A DNA stretch of 64,000 nucleotides from Apoda limacodes (taxonomy: Eukaryota; Arthropoda; Insecta; Lepidoptera; Limacodidae), in NCBI GenBank assembly GCA_946406115.1, contig OX291549.1, positions 21,413,901 to 21,477,900 on the forward strand. Direction: 5' to 3'. Position numbers and translations under genes: made by a program. The notes under the pieces were generated by a model. That model made no database searches, was not told the DNA's origin, and saw only the letters and a list, made by a program, of their open reading frames with translations. Shown here one piece after another: positions 21,681-32,530 of the stretch (position 1 is its first letter; each line of letters opens with the position of its first letter).

Positions 21681-22050
21681 TAAATTATAAATCTGAAAGT
21701 CGCACTGTCTATCTGTTTTTCTACGCTTCCGTAATCGGAATTAATTTTATTTGATGAAATTTGGCATGGAGATAGTTTGAGTCCCGGGGAAGGCTATAAA
21801 CTACTTGAAAACGTCAAGTTTAGTCGGTTTTTTTCTATAATTAAGGAATTGCCGTTGAAATCCTACACCGATAACCGAATTTAGGGTGGGTGGATCCGCG
21901 GGTAAGTTTGGCATGGTGATAGTTTGAGTCCCGGGGAAGGACATTGACTACTTAAAAACGTCAAGTGTGAGTTATTTTTTTTTATAATAGAGGAGTTGCC
22001 GTTATAACCGAATTCAGGGCGGATGGAACCGCGGGCAAAAGCTAGTATTT
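21681..22050 (+). repeat. Tandem dimer of GTCCCGGGGAAGG repeat
   Basis: Two head-to-tail units: the phrase 'tttggcatgg' + 'gatagtttgagtcccgggga' starts at about 21760 and again at about 21908. Each unit runs to 'accgaatt(t/c)agggtggg..ccgcggg'. The second ends 'gcaaaagctagta'. Upstream 'ctgaaagtcgcactgtctat' is the common lead-in. Family resembles RTE-linked 3' sequence of Lepidoptera. The same dimer exists in reverse at 47240-47645. Confidence 0.6.
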
Positions 22051-22359
22051 TATACTTCTCTTTGACGATACTCCACCTATAAATACTGTAGATCGTCAAT
22101 ATTTTATTTATTTAAATACATATATTAAAAGTATAGATACCAAGATAGAAAGGCATAGCAGAGTGTTTTATATAACCGGTTATCAAAAAAAAAAACGTAA
22201 TTGGCGCCAATAGTGCTCATGTACCAGTTCACTATGTTCCTCGTAGATTTAAAAATAAAAACTCACGGCTTTAGTTTTTGTACTAGTATGAATAAATTAA
22301 CCTATTTGTAAAGATTTACTTGAACGAAATATCTTTATATTTTATAAATTTACGATTTT

Positions 22360-22500
22360 TAGGGTTTCGTACCTTAATACGAAAAAAGGAACCCGTAAGG
22401 ATCATTTTGATGTCTGCCTGTTTGCCTGTCTATTAGGACCCTTTTTCTCAATAACGCGTGGAGGTATCAAGCCAGACTCGAACTTGGCCGGTTTTTGTAC
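22360..22500 (+). repeat. GGTTTCGTACC interspersed repeat
   Basis: 'tagggtttcgtaccttaata', 'ggaacccgtaaggatcattt', 'tgtctgcctgtttgcctgtc' and 'gccagactcgaacttggccg' are typical of the GTTCCGTACC repeat family of Lepidoptera, here a single decayed copy. Compare 58070-58556. Confidence 0.45.
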
Positions 22501-23110
22501 TCTATTTTTATACAAAACTATAACTAAAAATAATTACTTATTATTTATTTTAGGGTTAACACTACAATGAATGTAAGTTTGAAGCTTATATCTACATATA
22601 TAATACTGTTCTTAAAACAGAGTAAGAAATTGACAATCAGTCTTTTGTATGTCGACCACCTTAAAATTTGTACTTTGTTTATGATGTATGTAACGCCACG
22701 GTTTTTATTCCCTGGAGAGTTTAAGGCTATGGCATACCCTAGCAAAAGCGAACCGTTTCGACCAGTATACACAGACATTTTACAGTATTGAAGCTTACAA
22801 AGAGACATTTCCACGTACGGTAGGCGCCGCTAGCACGTGACCGCACGTTGAAAATCTCGATTTTCTTATTTTTTTGTCAAAATAAAACTCAAATATTTAG
22901 AACTATGAAATTTAATTAATTCACTTGGTAATATCGATATATATTTTATGAAATAAGAATTAAGAGAATATCAACCTTGGTTTTCCAAACAATTTTAATG
23001 AAAGTCCAAAACTAGATTGTCAGAATTTTGTTTTTCTGTTTTAATACGGTTTTTGAACAGGTTGTTACGGGTTTTTTTAACAAGAAAACACCTAAATCTA
23101 GTAGAATTAC
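22501..23110. other. No supported gene
   Basis: Opposed open frames at 22545-22814 carry no motif. 22937-23010 ('gaaataagaattaagagaat', 'ttttccaaacaattttaatg') matches an internal part of the 2308-3680 block (near 2860-2915), so a fragment of that repeat lies here. Confidence 0.4.
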
Positions 23111-23111
23111 T

Positions 23112-23215
23112 ACTACTAGAAGCAGTGTTGCAGGGATAATTTAACCATCTGACACGCAGGGCTAAAGTGGTTGGTGACAGAGCCGAGAGGCTGTCTCCAG
23201 ATTATAATGTGTGCG
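23112..23215 (+). repeat. GGACTAAGGTGGTTGG-family repeat
   Basis: 'agaagcagtgttgcagggat' and 'gggctaaagtggttggtgac' followed by 'ccagattataatgtgtgcg'; same order as at 44150-44275. Confidence 0.55.
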
Positions 23216-23411
23216 TTTACAAGAATTTGATTAATTTTGTAACAGACCTGAGTAGACTTTCTGACGTGAAAAAAATATATCTTATAGTTCAAACTTTAAT
23301 TAAGTGGATTTGTTTATAGTATAATAATTTAACTATAAAGCCTGTTAACTAAAAACATGTTAGCAAACAGGCCGTCCACTGCGATTAATATTTTTGTTAG
23401 TAACTTATCTA

Positions 23412-23545
23412 TTTAAAATGAGTTGCGACGAGGAAGACGTGTCCGCGGTTTTGGCAATAGTGGATTTAGTTCTTGGCAGAACAAATAGAAATACATTTTG
23501 TGTTAGACCCTACCTACAACCACGTTCTTTCAACACATATCAAGT
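23412..23545 (+). pseudogene. PIF/Harbinger-like transposase N-terminus remnant
   Basis: From ATG 23418 one frame reads MSCDEEDVSAVLAIVDLV and then RNTFCVRPYLQPRSFNTYQ. Harbinger-type nucleases (HARBI1 relatives) open with an acidic stretch and then a block like R-x-(W/F)-V-R-P-W-L-x-R-R...YN, which this resembles. The similarity stops at about 23540, where the frame enters low-complexity sequence. No catalytic region follows within reach. Call is tentative. Confidence 0.4.
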
Positions 23546-25030
23546 TATATATTTCTTTATTCCACTCCATTGCAACCAAATAGTTATTAATTAAAACGAT
23601 TTGACGTGACGTTTCTCGGGCGAGCACAAACACGAAATGAATAATATTGTCCCCCTGGCCCCCCGTAGGCGAACGCGGGGGAAGTTATCCATTCGACTCG
23701 GAAAACACAAACAGCTAACAAAACAGTTAGGCCACGCCCCAAAATGAATGACCTTGGTTAAAATAACAAGTTATTGTTAGCAAAACACGATAACACGGCG
23801 CAGGAGACCCGGCTTTATACATATTACGGTTAAAAAAATAGAGCCTGTTAAGCTATACTACAAGCACACAGGCAGAACACGTAGGCTTAGTAATAGGGCT
23901 CCTTTAGCACTCTTTGGTACCTAAGAAACCTTAATAATTGTTTTTCTTTATTTTGGTCTATATTTAGTTTCGTTTAGAAGTGTCTACACATTTCATAAAA
24001 TGACGAGTTACGTACGGTCTGTGCCAACGATATACGTAAATGGAATATGTACCTACCTTTACATTTACACCGTCCTAAATTCAAATTCAACGGCGTTGGT
24101 ACTATTATTGAATGTATAAATCACAAGGGACGCTGAGCTGACAATAATAGAAGCAATTCTACCCAAAATTGACTATTACCAAAATAGAAAAGATTTTTAT
24201 TTCTTTCCTCTATTTTTTTCTGCATATTTTTCTGCATGAATCATGTATTTCTCATTCTGTTTTGACATAAGTGTTTTTGATTCCACATTATGATTTCAGC
24301 AGTCCATTTAAGTATGTTAGCATATTCATATGTTCCCGTGTGGCTCCTTAACTACTGATCATATATTGACAATTGAAGTGGCGTTTTGTTGACGATATAA
24401 TGTACATTATGCGCTTAACGTCGATAATCCAACTAAAGAGAATGGGCCAAGATTTGTAGTGTGTCATACAGAATTTATGTCTTTTTAACTTAGCTGGATT
24501 ATAACATTAAACGCATTGAAACAGTGAACATAACGCACCTTATGTTTTCGCCTTAGTGGTCCGTGTTTCATAGGTAAGCTATGGTAATACTGTCATAAGC
24601 TATGTAACGTCACACAAAATTCAATATGGCGCATAATAAATGAATTAAACAACATAAAAAAAAAGTATGGAATGAAAGGTCTTGATGGGTACATACCAAA
24701 CATTATTAAGTCGATTTTGGTACAACTTTGGTAGTAAGGTGTAAGTTTTTACGTAACGGGACTAAAAAATCCATTTTCACATCTACAGCACGAAGCAACG
24801 AGTTGAGTTGAGTGTGCAAATACTTTCAAAATAATCGTTTTTCCTTTAAGAAAGACGGAAAGTGATTTAACTAAATAACAGTAAGAACTAACCCACTGAC
24901 TTAAATGCAATTAGAATAAATTTGTTGTTTAATATTGACTTCAATATGTTTGTGGTAAGAAGTCGTATGCTTGCTTGCCTTTAAAAATTTCTATCCTATT
25001 TTTGAGAAAAAAATCATTTCATTTCAATAT
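23546..25030. other. No supported gene
   Basis: A short GC-rich run 'ccccctggccccccgtaggcg' lies at 23650. Otherwise AT-rich sequence; no repeat that I can match internally and no motif-bearing open frame. Confidence 0.4.
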
Positions 25031-25035
25031 TAAAT

Positions 25036-25300
25036 ATTTTTGGACATTACACACAGCGCCTTCTAGTCCCAAACAAACCAAACCATATGTATAAGGAACA
25101 TGCTTGTATACTATGAATTATTATGGATACCAAACAATGAATACAAATACATATATTTTTGTTAATGCATACGTAGAAAACACAGAGATCAAGACGATCT
25201 GTGTGATCACATAATTTTTTGTCCTGTGTGGGAATCGAACCCACGCCCCTCGGTTCAGCAGGCAGGCCATTCCTCACCCACTGAGCCACCACTCTACTTT
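25036..25300 (-). mobile_element. tRNA-derived SINE
   Basis: Minus-strand head 'tagagtggtggctcagtggg' contains an A-box-like tract, and 'cgtgggttcgattcccacac' (25227-25246) is an excellent B box. The body contains 'gatctctgtgttttctacgt' and the end 'gcgctgtgtgtaatgtcca' with an AT-rich tail. Head sequence differs from the 4358 and 38095 copies while the tail is the same, so the tail is shared by subfamilies with different tRNA heads. Confidence 0.8.
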
Positions 25301-26035
25301 TTACGTACACTTGTTTTTTCTCAGTTCTCTATGATTAAGCAGGCACCTAATATGACAGGTAGCATACGAGGCATCCAAAATAAGTAAACAGGTAGTATAC
25401 ATCAATATAGAAAACTGGACAGCGCATTTCCTAGCCAGCTGTGGAAAATATATCGCAAAATGGTGACAGAGACGAAGCGAAACTGAGGTATCTTGTCTCT
25501 TTCTAACCTGTTTTGATAAACACAAATGGCTCATGTTGATAGAAAGAGAAAAAAGATCGCAGGAGGACCGTAAAGGATGGTTAGTTTTGTGAGGCTATTC
25601 CGCAGTCCTTATATTACAGAATTCGTAGAATATATATTGAAAAAAAAAACCCGGCTATAAGCGCACGTTGGACTCGCGTATTAAAGGTTTCGTACCACTA
25701 CACAATACAAAATTTTATGCAACAAAGTTAATATAATACCTACTAAATAATATTTAGCAAATAGTCATGTTCTGTTCGTCGTTGCTATTGCGAAATGTTA
25801 TTGTATATGGATTAAAATATTATTTTATACACTGACTATTTACAAAACTCATTACAGTAGACCTATTTGTAATATAATTCGTTGTTTTACTTTAGGGTTT
25901 ACTCCACAATCACTGTTCTAAAAGTAGTATGGAATACTGTTTCACAATATCGCAAAAATTAAAGGCAATGAAAAAAAACAAGACTTTGTATGTGAACTAT
26001 TTTTTTTTGATTAAGTTTCCGTTATCCATACAAAT
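25301..26035. other. No supported gene; small repeat fragment
   Basis: 25655-25705 ('gcacgttggactcgcgtatt', 'aaaggtttcgtacc') is another fragment of the GTTCCGTACC family. The rest is unremarkable. Confidence 0.4.
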
Positions 26036-26039
26036 AAAT

Positions 26040-26290
26040 ATTATAAATGCGAACGTTGCAAAGGCGGCTAGCATCCGATTAAGCTGAAATTTTAACAGGG
26101 GTAGTTAAAGAGATGGAGAAGGACATAGGATACATTCATCTTGGAAATTCTAAAAGTTCACGCAGGAATATTTACAGCCGAATTCTACATGGAGGATCTA
26201 TAGCTACAACTTGGGCTTACTATGGCAAACTTTCTTCTTATTATAATGAGGGAGCTGCAGGACCCTCGGGAAAAGCTAGTAACACATATT
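26040..26290 (+). repeat. RTE-associated 3' repeat, single unit
   Basis: 'tattataaatgcgaacgttg' lead-in, 'ccgattaagctgaaatttta', 'gagaaggacataggatacat', 'ctacaacttgggcttactat' and the terminal 'gggaaaagctagtaacac'. This arrangement recurs at 63580-63830 and, dimerised, at 21681 and 47240. Confidence 0.5.
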
Positions 26291-26762
26291 CTTTTGCAAT
26301 TTCAGCATTATACCTATTAAGTTTCAAAAGATAGTGCCCGTTAAGCCCGGATAGACAGACAGATAAAAAAAGACAGCGAATACTTAGTGAAGTAAGTCCT
26401 AATTAGATATATATCAATGTGATAGAATTGTTAAAATGATAATTGTGATAAAAAGCAAGGTTTGAATCGAATATTTGACGACATTTATCACAAGACTGTA
26501 GTCAAGAAAACAAATCTTATCATGTACTGAAATTCTTTTTTACCATTGCAAATTGATTCAATTCGACTCCCAAATCGCATAAGATATAGGTACTTGTACT
26601 ATCTCGTGACAAATGTTGAATATGTGAATTTGTACAACAGGCTGGCTGACAATCTAAACAATCCCAATTCGAAGCATATGACAATAATAAATTGTCTCGT
26701 ATAAAATCCAATAATATTATATACTATAAATATATATATTAAATAATAATATGAATTAATAT

Positions 26763-26995
26763 TTTTGGACATTTTACACAGCGCTGTCTGGCCCCAAACT
26801 AAGCAGAGCTTGTACTAGATGAATATCAGGCAACGGATACAAATACTTATTTATATATGCATTTTTTGTAAATATATACATACATTTAATACATACCCAG
26901 TCTCAAGTCAAACAAAAATAATAAATGTTTGTCACGTGAGGAAATTGAAGCCACGACCCTCGGTTCAGCAGTCACGGGTAGCGGATACCACAAAT
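26763..26995 (-). mobile_element. tRNA-derived SINE, decayed
   Basis: Same body as the 4358 copy: 'tttggacattttacacagcg' and 'tctggccccaaactaagcag' at the left. The B-box region near 26936-26955 is mutated ('gaggaaattgaagccacg'). The head is truncated or scrambled after 'ggttcagcagtcacggg'. Confidence 0.65.
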
Positions 26996-27009
26996 GATGA
27001 TATGTGGTA

Positions 27010-27338
27010 AAAGAGGGAGGTGCAACTTATAAATAAGAATAGTACTCGTAAATTTATTTATTTCATTATCACTACTTGAGGAAAACGCACTACTTTTGTA
27101 TAAAAGTATCATCATAAATACGAATTTGAGTGAACAATGACAAAGGCGGAATACATTTCACGCGGTCTTTATTGTTTCCCAAACTGTTTTTTATTCGATA
27201 TTCGCACGGCCATCCAATTTTATTATACATCTAGTTACTTGTTCATACAATGTTCTCGATCGATCTCTTTGGTGATTGGAACATACTAACAATATCCACA
27301 TTCCAAATTGAAATGACTTTGCGTCCCTAGGGATTAAA
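27010..27338 (-). repeat. CCCTAGGG-family repeat, internally deleted
   Basis: Minus-strand copy of the 2490/5880 repeat: ends 'atgactttgcgtccctaggg' on the right and 'gcaacttataaataagaata' on the left. It lacks about half of the 660 bp found in the longer copies. It contains a segment, 'ggtgattggaacatactaac', shared with the 53861 copy but missing from the tandem block copies, so at least two subfamilies exist. Confidence 0.55.
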
Positions 27339-27345
27339 GTGCAAC

Positions 27346-28540
27346 TTTAATATCCAAGCTTGAAATAAATATAGTTGTTGTTGTTTAGGATATTTTTTTA
27401 TCAATTATTATGTTTTCACGTTTGAAGAGGTTCTTGAAAGCGTTTCAGGGTTTAAACACCGTACCGTCCCTGTCATTAAATTCAATCCAATCCAAAGGGC
27501 GGATGCGAAGACACTCTTGCCAAAAAAAATGTAATTTAGGTACTAATAACCTCCTAAATCTAAATCCCTAATTTAAACACGTAAAATATACAAAACTTCA
27601 AACATTCTTGGATATACCCTAATATTATCGTAATAACTTGCTTTATAAAAAATATATTTTCTTCGTCAGTGTAATAGATGGGGTGTTGGGTGGCCGATTG
27701 GGGTGGACGGAGTAGGAGAACGAAAATACGAGTACGTCTGCCGCACCTGTTGAAAACGACGTTCAACAAGTTTTTATCTCGTTTTCTGCCTACTTGAATA
27801 AATTCTTTATCAAGTTACTAATATGCTTAGTTTTTAAAATTCAGTTTGAAATTAAACAATAGCAGATGTAAAATTTTATCACGTTTTATTTGACTTTGTA
27901 GGTATATTTTTTGATAAGTAATTATATAGGTACCTACCTATTTAATACTGCCTACTTCAAAGCCTTTTTAACCGACGAAAGAAAAAAGAGATAATCCTCA
28001 ATTCCATTATATATATTTTTTTATGGATGCCTGGGCATAATTTTCTACAAAGCAGAAAGATTTCAATGATTCTGTTTTGTTGAAAAGGGTTGGTCCCTAA
28101 TCGAAATTAGTTACTAATATTCTTTCCTGGGTAAACAGGTTTATTTTAAGTTTTAACTTTTAGTTTCGCGCATCGGTTTAATTAATTGTTAAAGAGCTTA
28201 TTTTTACTACTATACTAAGAAAGATTATTAAATCAAGCTAAAGCTATAGATATAATTCGTTCACATAGAATTCAGCTATAGTTTGTTATTCCTGCGGGTA
28301 AAAAGCCTTCCTCCTTCGTACCTTCAATAATCTTTGTGCCAATAATCAGCTCCCTAATTTTATGTTAGGCTGCAGAAATCACAGAATGTTAAAGTCACAT
28401 ACTTTTTCAAGCTGAAGCAAGTCCATAACATCACTAACAATACCTATTCCCCCGCATCTGTTGATTTTGTTTGTTTGTTTGTTGTTCTTTTTTGGAAAGA
28501 AGCCTTATTTTTGCTTATAAATTTACATTTAAGGCTCTAT
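27346..28540. other. No supported gene
   Basis: AT-rich. A GC-richer patch at 27680-27770 carries a 69-codon minus open frame without motif. Poly-GTTT near 28470. Confidence 0.4.
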
Positions 28541-28544
28541 AGTT

Positions 28545-28785
28545 TACTAGCTGTCCCGGCGAACGTTGTTCCGCTGCCGTCCCTCTGTAACCGGCGAAAG
28601 TTGGTTTTTACCTATAGTGCCCGAGTCCGGCTCGCATTTGACATATCGAGATAAAAACTATCCTATCTTTTAAGTTGGATCAAATAACAGATATTTACGA
28701 AGTTTGATCAAAATCGGTTCAGTACTTTAGGAGTCCATTGTGGACAAACATTGTGACACGAGATTTATATATATTAAGATTAGAT
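28545..28785. repeat. AGCTGTCCCGGCGAACGTTG insect repeat
   Basis: Starts 'actagctgtcccggcgaacg', passes 'gatcaaaatcggttcagtac' and 'tgtggacaaacattgtgaca', and ends 'cgagatttatatatattaag'. This layout is widespread in insects as short, non-coding copies of LINE or DNA-element origin. No coding content. Class not determined. Confidence 0.55.
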
Positions 28786-28894
28786 TTTCGTTATTACGGT
28801 TTTGGAATAATTATGTTTTCATAAGTTTATTGTATTTTTTTATGCTGTAAATGGAACTTCCTGTCGAGGTTGAGGTTCCCTAGTAAATGAAGTA

Positions 28895-29035
28895 TATATT
28901 TTTTTAAAAAGGGAGTGATTAGATTTTTAAAGGACTGGCAATTGATTCCCCTGGTGTTGCAAGCGCTTATCGACTGTGGTGACCGCTTACTATCAGGCTG
29001 ACCGTTAGCTTGTTTGCCACCTTTGACGTAAAAAT
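28895..29035 (+). mobile_element. LINE 3' tail, inverted against its own body
   Basis: 'gtgattagatttttaaagga' through 'tgttgcaagcg', 'ggtgaccgcttactatcagg' and 'agcttgtttgccacct' is the terminal ~125 bp of the Jockey-type LINE family seen at 42840 and 57140. It is on the plus strand, while the adjoining body (29045-29480) is on the minus strand. Confidence 0.65.
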
Positions 29036-29044
29036 TTTTTACAT

Positions 29045-29480
29045 AAATATTATGTAAAAATGTTATCAATTCTTTCTTGAAGAACCCCATATTGTAGTCC
29101 TAAGAAAACCTTAGCATTCCACAACTTAAGCGTTCGCGGAAGGAAGTTCCTCTAAAATCGCACTGTGCGTGGTCGATATACGTTATAAGGTTTAAGGACG
29201 AATCCTCTACTGATGGCGAGCGTTGCAATGGCACAAAGAAGCCAAAGGCATCATTTTGAACAATTTCTCAGAAAATATCCCATTATGCAAGCGGTAGAAC
29301 ACACACAGTGAGACAAACTATCTCCTCAAACTTAAGGGTTCGACACGGGTTCTGATTTTGGGATCGTCGACGATTATCTTAGCCCATCTTTATCTACACC
29401 GACTCACAAAGGCCGCTATTAATCGAGCTAATAAGCTGGTCTTTGGGAGCTAATAAGCTGGCAGCAGTACTCTATATTTA
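29045..29480 (-). pseudogene. LINE reverse transcriptase C-terminus, minus strand
   Basis: Read on the minus strand: 'aatcgtcgacgatcccaaaa' (VDDPK), then 'taccgcttgcataatgggat' (YRLHNG), 'gagaaattgttcaaaatgat', the 'ctcgccatcagtagagga' stretch, and 'ttcttaggactacaatatgg' and 'ggttcttcaagaaagaattg'. It stops exactly where the plus-strand tail at 28895-29035 would continue. Frameshifted throughout. Confidence 0.65.
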
Positions 29481-30515
29481 AAATTAAATTTATTCGTGGA
29501 TTATCAATTTATTAAATTTCCTCTAAATACCGCCAAATAATGTAAGTTTAATTAGCATAGTAACACTCACATTGTCACAAATCAAATCGACCTGAATTTT
29601 TACATGACTTTGGAGTAGTGAATGTTAGAAATTTTTGGTTTAACATGGACTAGTTATAGGCTGGGGAGACAAGCTGCCCGTTTTTTTTGCCAAATGTTCC
29701 TGGCATATCCTCTCATATAAATCTTTAGAGTTAATATAGCTTTACAATACTAAAGGTTGGTCGTATTTCAGATGTAGAGGCGATATTATATTCCATAAAT
29801 ATCTCGAAAGTTATATTGAAGGAAAGCGTTAATTTGAAATTTAAAATGCAAATTGGACAAAATTGTTATTGGCACTTTCCATCCTCAAAACAGCGAGGGT
29901 TTGCAGATTAAGTTCCTTTTTCATAAAACTTTGGGATGATTTTTATTTTTCTGGCTGCTACTTGTTTGTAGTTCAGCAACGGAAATATGAAAAATTGAAG
30001 CCTTTCTGAAACAGGAAATTACGTTTTAGACTTTCGCACAAAGTCTTTTGAAATATGATTTCGGTGAACAAAATTCTATTTGTCTTACGAAGAAATGAGT
30101 CAAACTTTTTTTTAGGTAAAAATCCATAGTAAATTGATAAAATTAGCGACTAATTATTTTAAAGAAGCTTAGCCTATGTTAGTATATACCTACATATTAT
30201 TTACATTTATTTAATACCTATTAGAATTTATGCTTTTATAACTACTTCTATCCATTAGGTTCGTTATTTCGCGAATATTATAGTTTAAACCCATTAAATG
30301 TACGAAATTTAATTAGTTCTAATATATATGCGAAACTGTGCTTTTCTGATACAAATAAATTGAAATTTCTTTTTGTGAAATAAAGTTCTTAAACTACAAA
30401 TATGACGATGACCAAATTAAAAAATTACAAGCTACACACATAAAATTAGATTAATACTTTACTTTAGGTACGTATGTGTACAACTTTAACATATAAGGCA
30501 TAATCAGTGGTTATA
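29481..30515. other. No supported gene
   Basis: AT-rich sequence without recognisable repeats or motif-bearing frames. Confidence 0.4.
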
Positions 30516-30517
30516 TA

Positions 30518-30790
30518 AATACGTACCCACATTATAATGCGGGGACAACCTCTTTTGACGTGACAACGTCTTATAAATTGGTTTGCCGGGTGACACTTCA
30601 AGAAACTGCGTTACGCTCCGCTCACGTTATGCGCTCACAATGAGAGCGAGTGAGAGGCACGCGGCATGGTTAGCCCGCCTAAGAGCGAGAGAGACAGACA
30701 TAAAAAGTGAAAGGCACAAGTTGTCACGATTCCGGACGGTTGTCCGACACTAATTTTTACCAACCACTTTAGTCCTACGTGACTGCTAAT
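30518..30790 (-). repeat. GGACTAAAGTGGTTGGT-family repeat, interrupted
   Basis: The minus strand carries 'cacgtaggactaaagtggtt' (30765-30784) and, after a GC-rich ~170 bp interruption (30565-30735), 'cgcattataatgtgggta' (30523-30540). The interruption contains GAGCGAG repeats and 'gcgttacgctccgctcacgt' and may be a separate insertion. Confidence 0.45.
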
Positions 30791-32210
30791 ACTGTTCTTG
30801 GCCGCAAATGTCTTACGCGGCCGAACTTTTGCAGGGCAGCTGCTTGCACTCAGCTGCAAAAAGCTGGGGTGATTTGTCCTGGACACAAACCTCGACTGCG
30901 GCAACCGCTCTTAAAACTAAATCTGGCCAAATTTACCGCCATAATGGAAAAGCAAGGGAGTTCTAAAGGGAAGGAACGGGAATAACCTCTTCAACCTTCG
31001 CCTTTGGTAATTATTATAATCTTACTATTCAAATCGCCCGGGTATATTAGTGTACATAGGCTAATTCCCGCCTATTGGGGGCATAATCCTAAGCCTGCCT
31101 TTGATGGTCGATAGCACGAAGTCGCTATGAAGATCGAGATTTCAAATATATATAGTCCTGATGACTAAGGCGGTTTTATTAGGTCCTATAAGTCGTAAAT
31201 TACCGGTTATCAGAATAAGGGTTAAACAAGATTAGACCCATTTGCTAGTTCCTTGTGAACTATAAGAGATAATTCTGAATAAGACAAGGGACCATATAAA
31301 ATTTATAGCAACTTACAAAAGTCTGTTCCATTTCGAGTAATAGTACATTGTTTATAACGGTATGGTAAGGAGGAAATTACTAAAAGTCTAAGACCGAAGG
31401 CGGAAGGGTTTAATGACTCGATTTTTTATTTCCTTACTGACACACAATATTTTTAATCACAATTGCAATTGTAAATAAATAAATAAACTCTCCAAAACAC
31501 AATTGAAATGGCCAAAATAACAGACCACAACGCCAACACCAAATATATATTGATATATAGAGAATTTATGAATATTTTTTTTTTTGGCTCAACTTAAAAC
31601 TTTTAAGTGCATGCTTGTAGTGTGCGCGTAGGACATATTTTGAACAGGAAGCCTTTAAGTATACTTGATAGAATAGGCGTGTCATAACCGCCCTATGAAC
31701 TCGCGTTTTGCCTTGTGAAAAGTAAATTTTACAAAGAATGGCTGTGGGCGTAATTAAAGACTTAGCACCCGCTTTGCCTGCACGTAATGACACTGTTTGC
31801 GTGTAAGTGTTATGAAAATACATTCATTCGTTTTCGTTTATGTACTTAAACCACACAATTGTTTGAAAAAGTAGTCACATTTCCATTCGCATCGTTAAGG
31901 CTGATTTATTTCTTTACATAAACCTACGAACTGTAAATTGATCCCTCAATATGTTTATTTAGTACAGTTCTCGCTCGAGTGAGTTAACCCAAAGATAAAA
32001 TGTAAGCGACTGTAGATAAAATGGGTATTCAAACATTATCGAGTATTCTTTCCTTATCTGTTGTTTACACTTATTTCATTTGCCCAAAATCAGTTTCAGA
32101 TTGAATTTCACTTTCACTAGGATTTTAAGTGTTACAGGCATTGAGCTGTCATGTACAATATAATAAAAATGGCACAGTAATTGCTGCGCCGCTGCCTCAA
32201 AAATTATAAA
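30791..32210. other. No supported gene
   Basis: GC is moderate up to 31000 (68-codon plus frame without motif). An 85-codon minus frame (31566-31823) lies in sequence that feels repetitive, but I cannot match it inside the window. The rest is AT-rich. Confidence 0.35.
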
Positions 32211-32214
32211 TCAT

Positions 32215-32530
32215 GGGCTGCTATTGTCGGTGGTAGACTAGTGGTTTCAATTTATCTTACGTCTCAGTGGAGGAGTTTCGATCCCGGTTTATGTAAGTTT
32301 TTCAATTGTGTATTTGATTATTTACTAAACCGGCTTTTCAGTGAAGTACATCTTGAGGAAACCTTCATACTTCAAACAAAATATCTGAAGTCTACAATCC
32401 GCACTGGGCCCACGTGGACTATGGCTCAAATTGCTCTCGGTAAGGGTAGGCAGTCTCTTATAAATGGTAATGTATGAGGCTGATAAGAAGGGCTGCTACT
32501 TAGCCACTGTCTGGAACAGGCCTTTCCGCG
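32215..32530 (+). mobile_element. tRNA-headed SINE of a second family
   Basis: Head: 'ggtggtagactagtggtttc' (A-box-like) and 'ggagtttcgatcccggttta' (B box near 32271-32282). The body 'cttgaggaaaccttcatact', 'gtctacaatccgcactgggc' and 'gtggactatggctcaaattg' matches a family I know from moth genomes (ATGAGGAAACCTGCATGCC...TGGACTATGGCC). Single decayed copy here. Confidence 0.6.

Noticed and set aside
27020..27347. GTGCAACTT at both edges of the CCCTAGGG repeat (27020-27028 and 27339-27347), looking like a 9-bp target duplication
   Set aside because: The left copy is part of the family sequence itself (sibling copies read TATAAGTTACACTTA at the same place), so it cannot be a duplication of target DNA.
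31566..31823. 85-codon minus-strand open frame
   Set aside because: No recognisable domain, no start context and no neighbours; unsupported.
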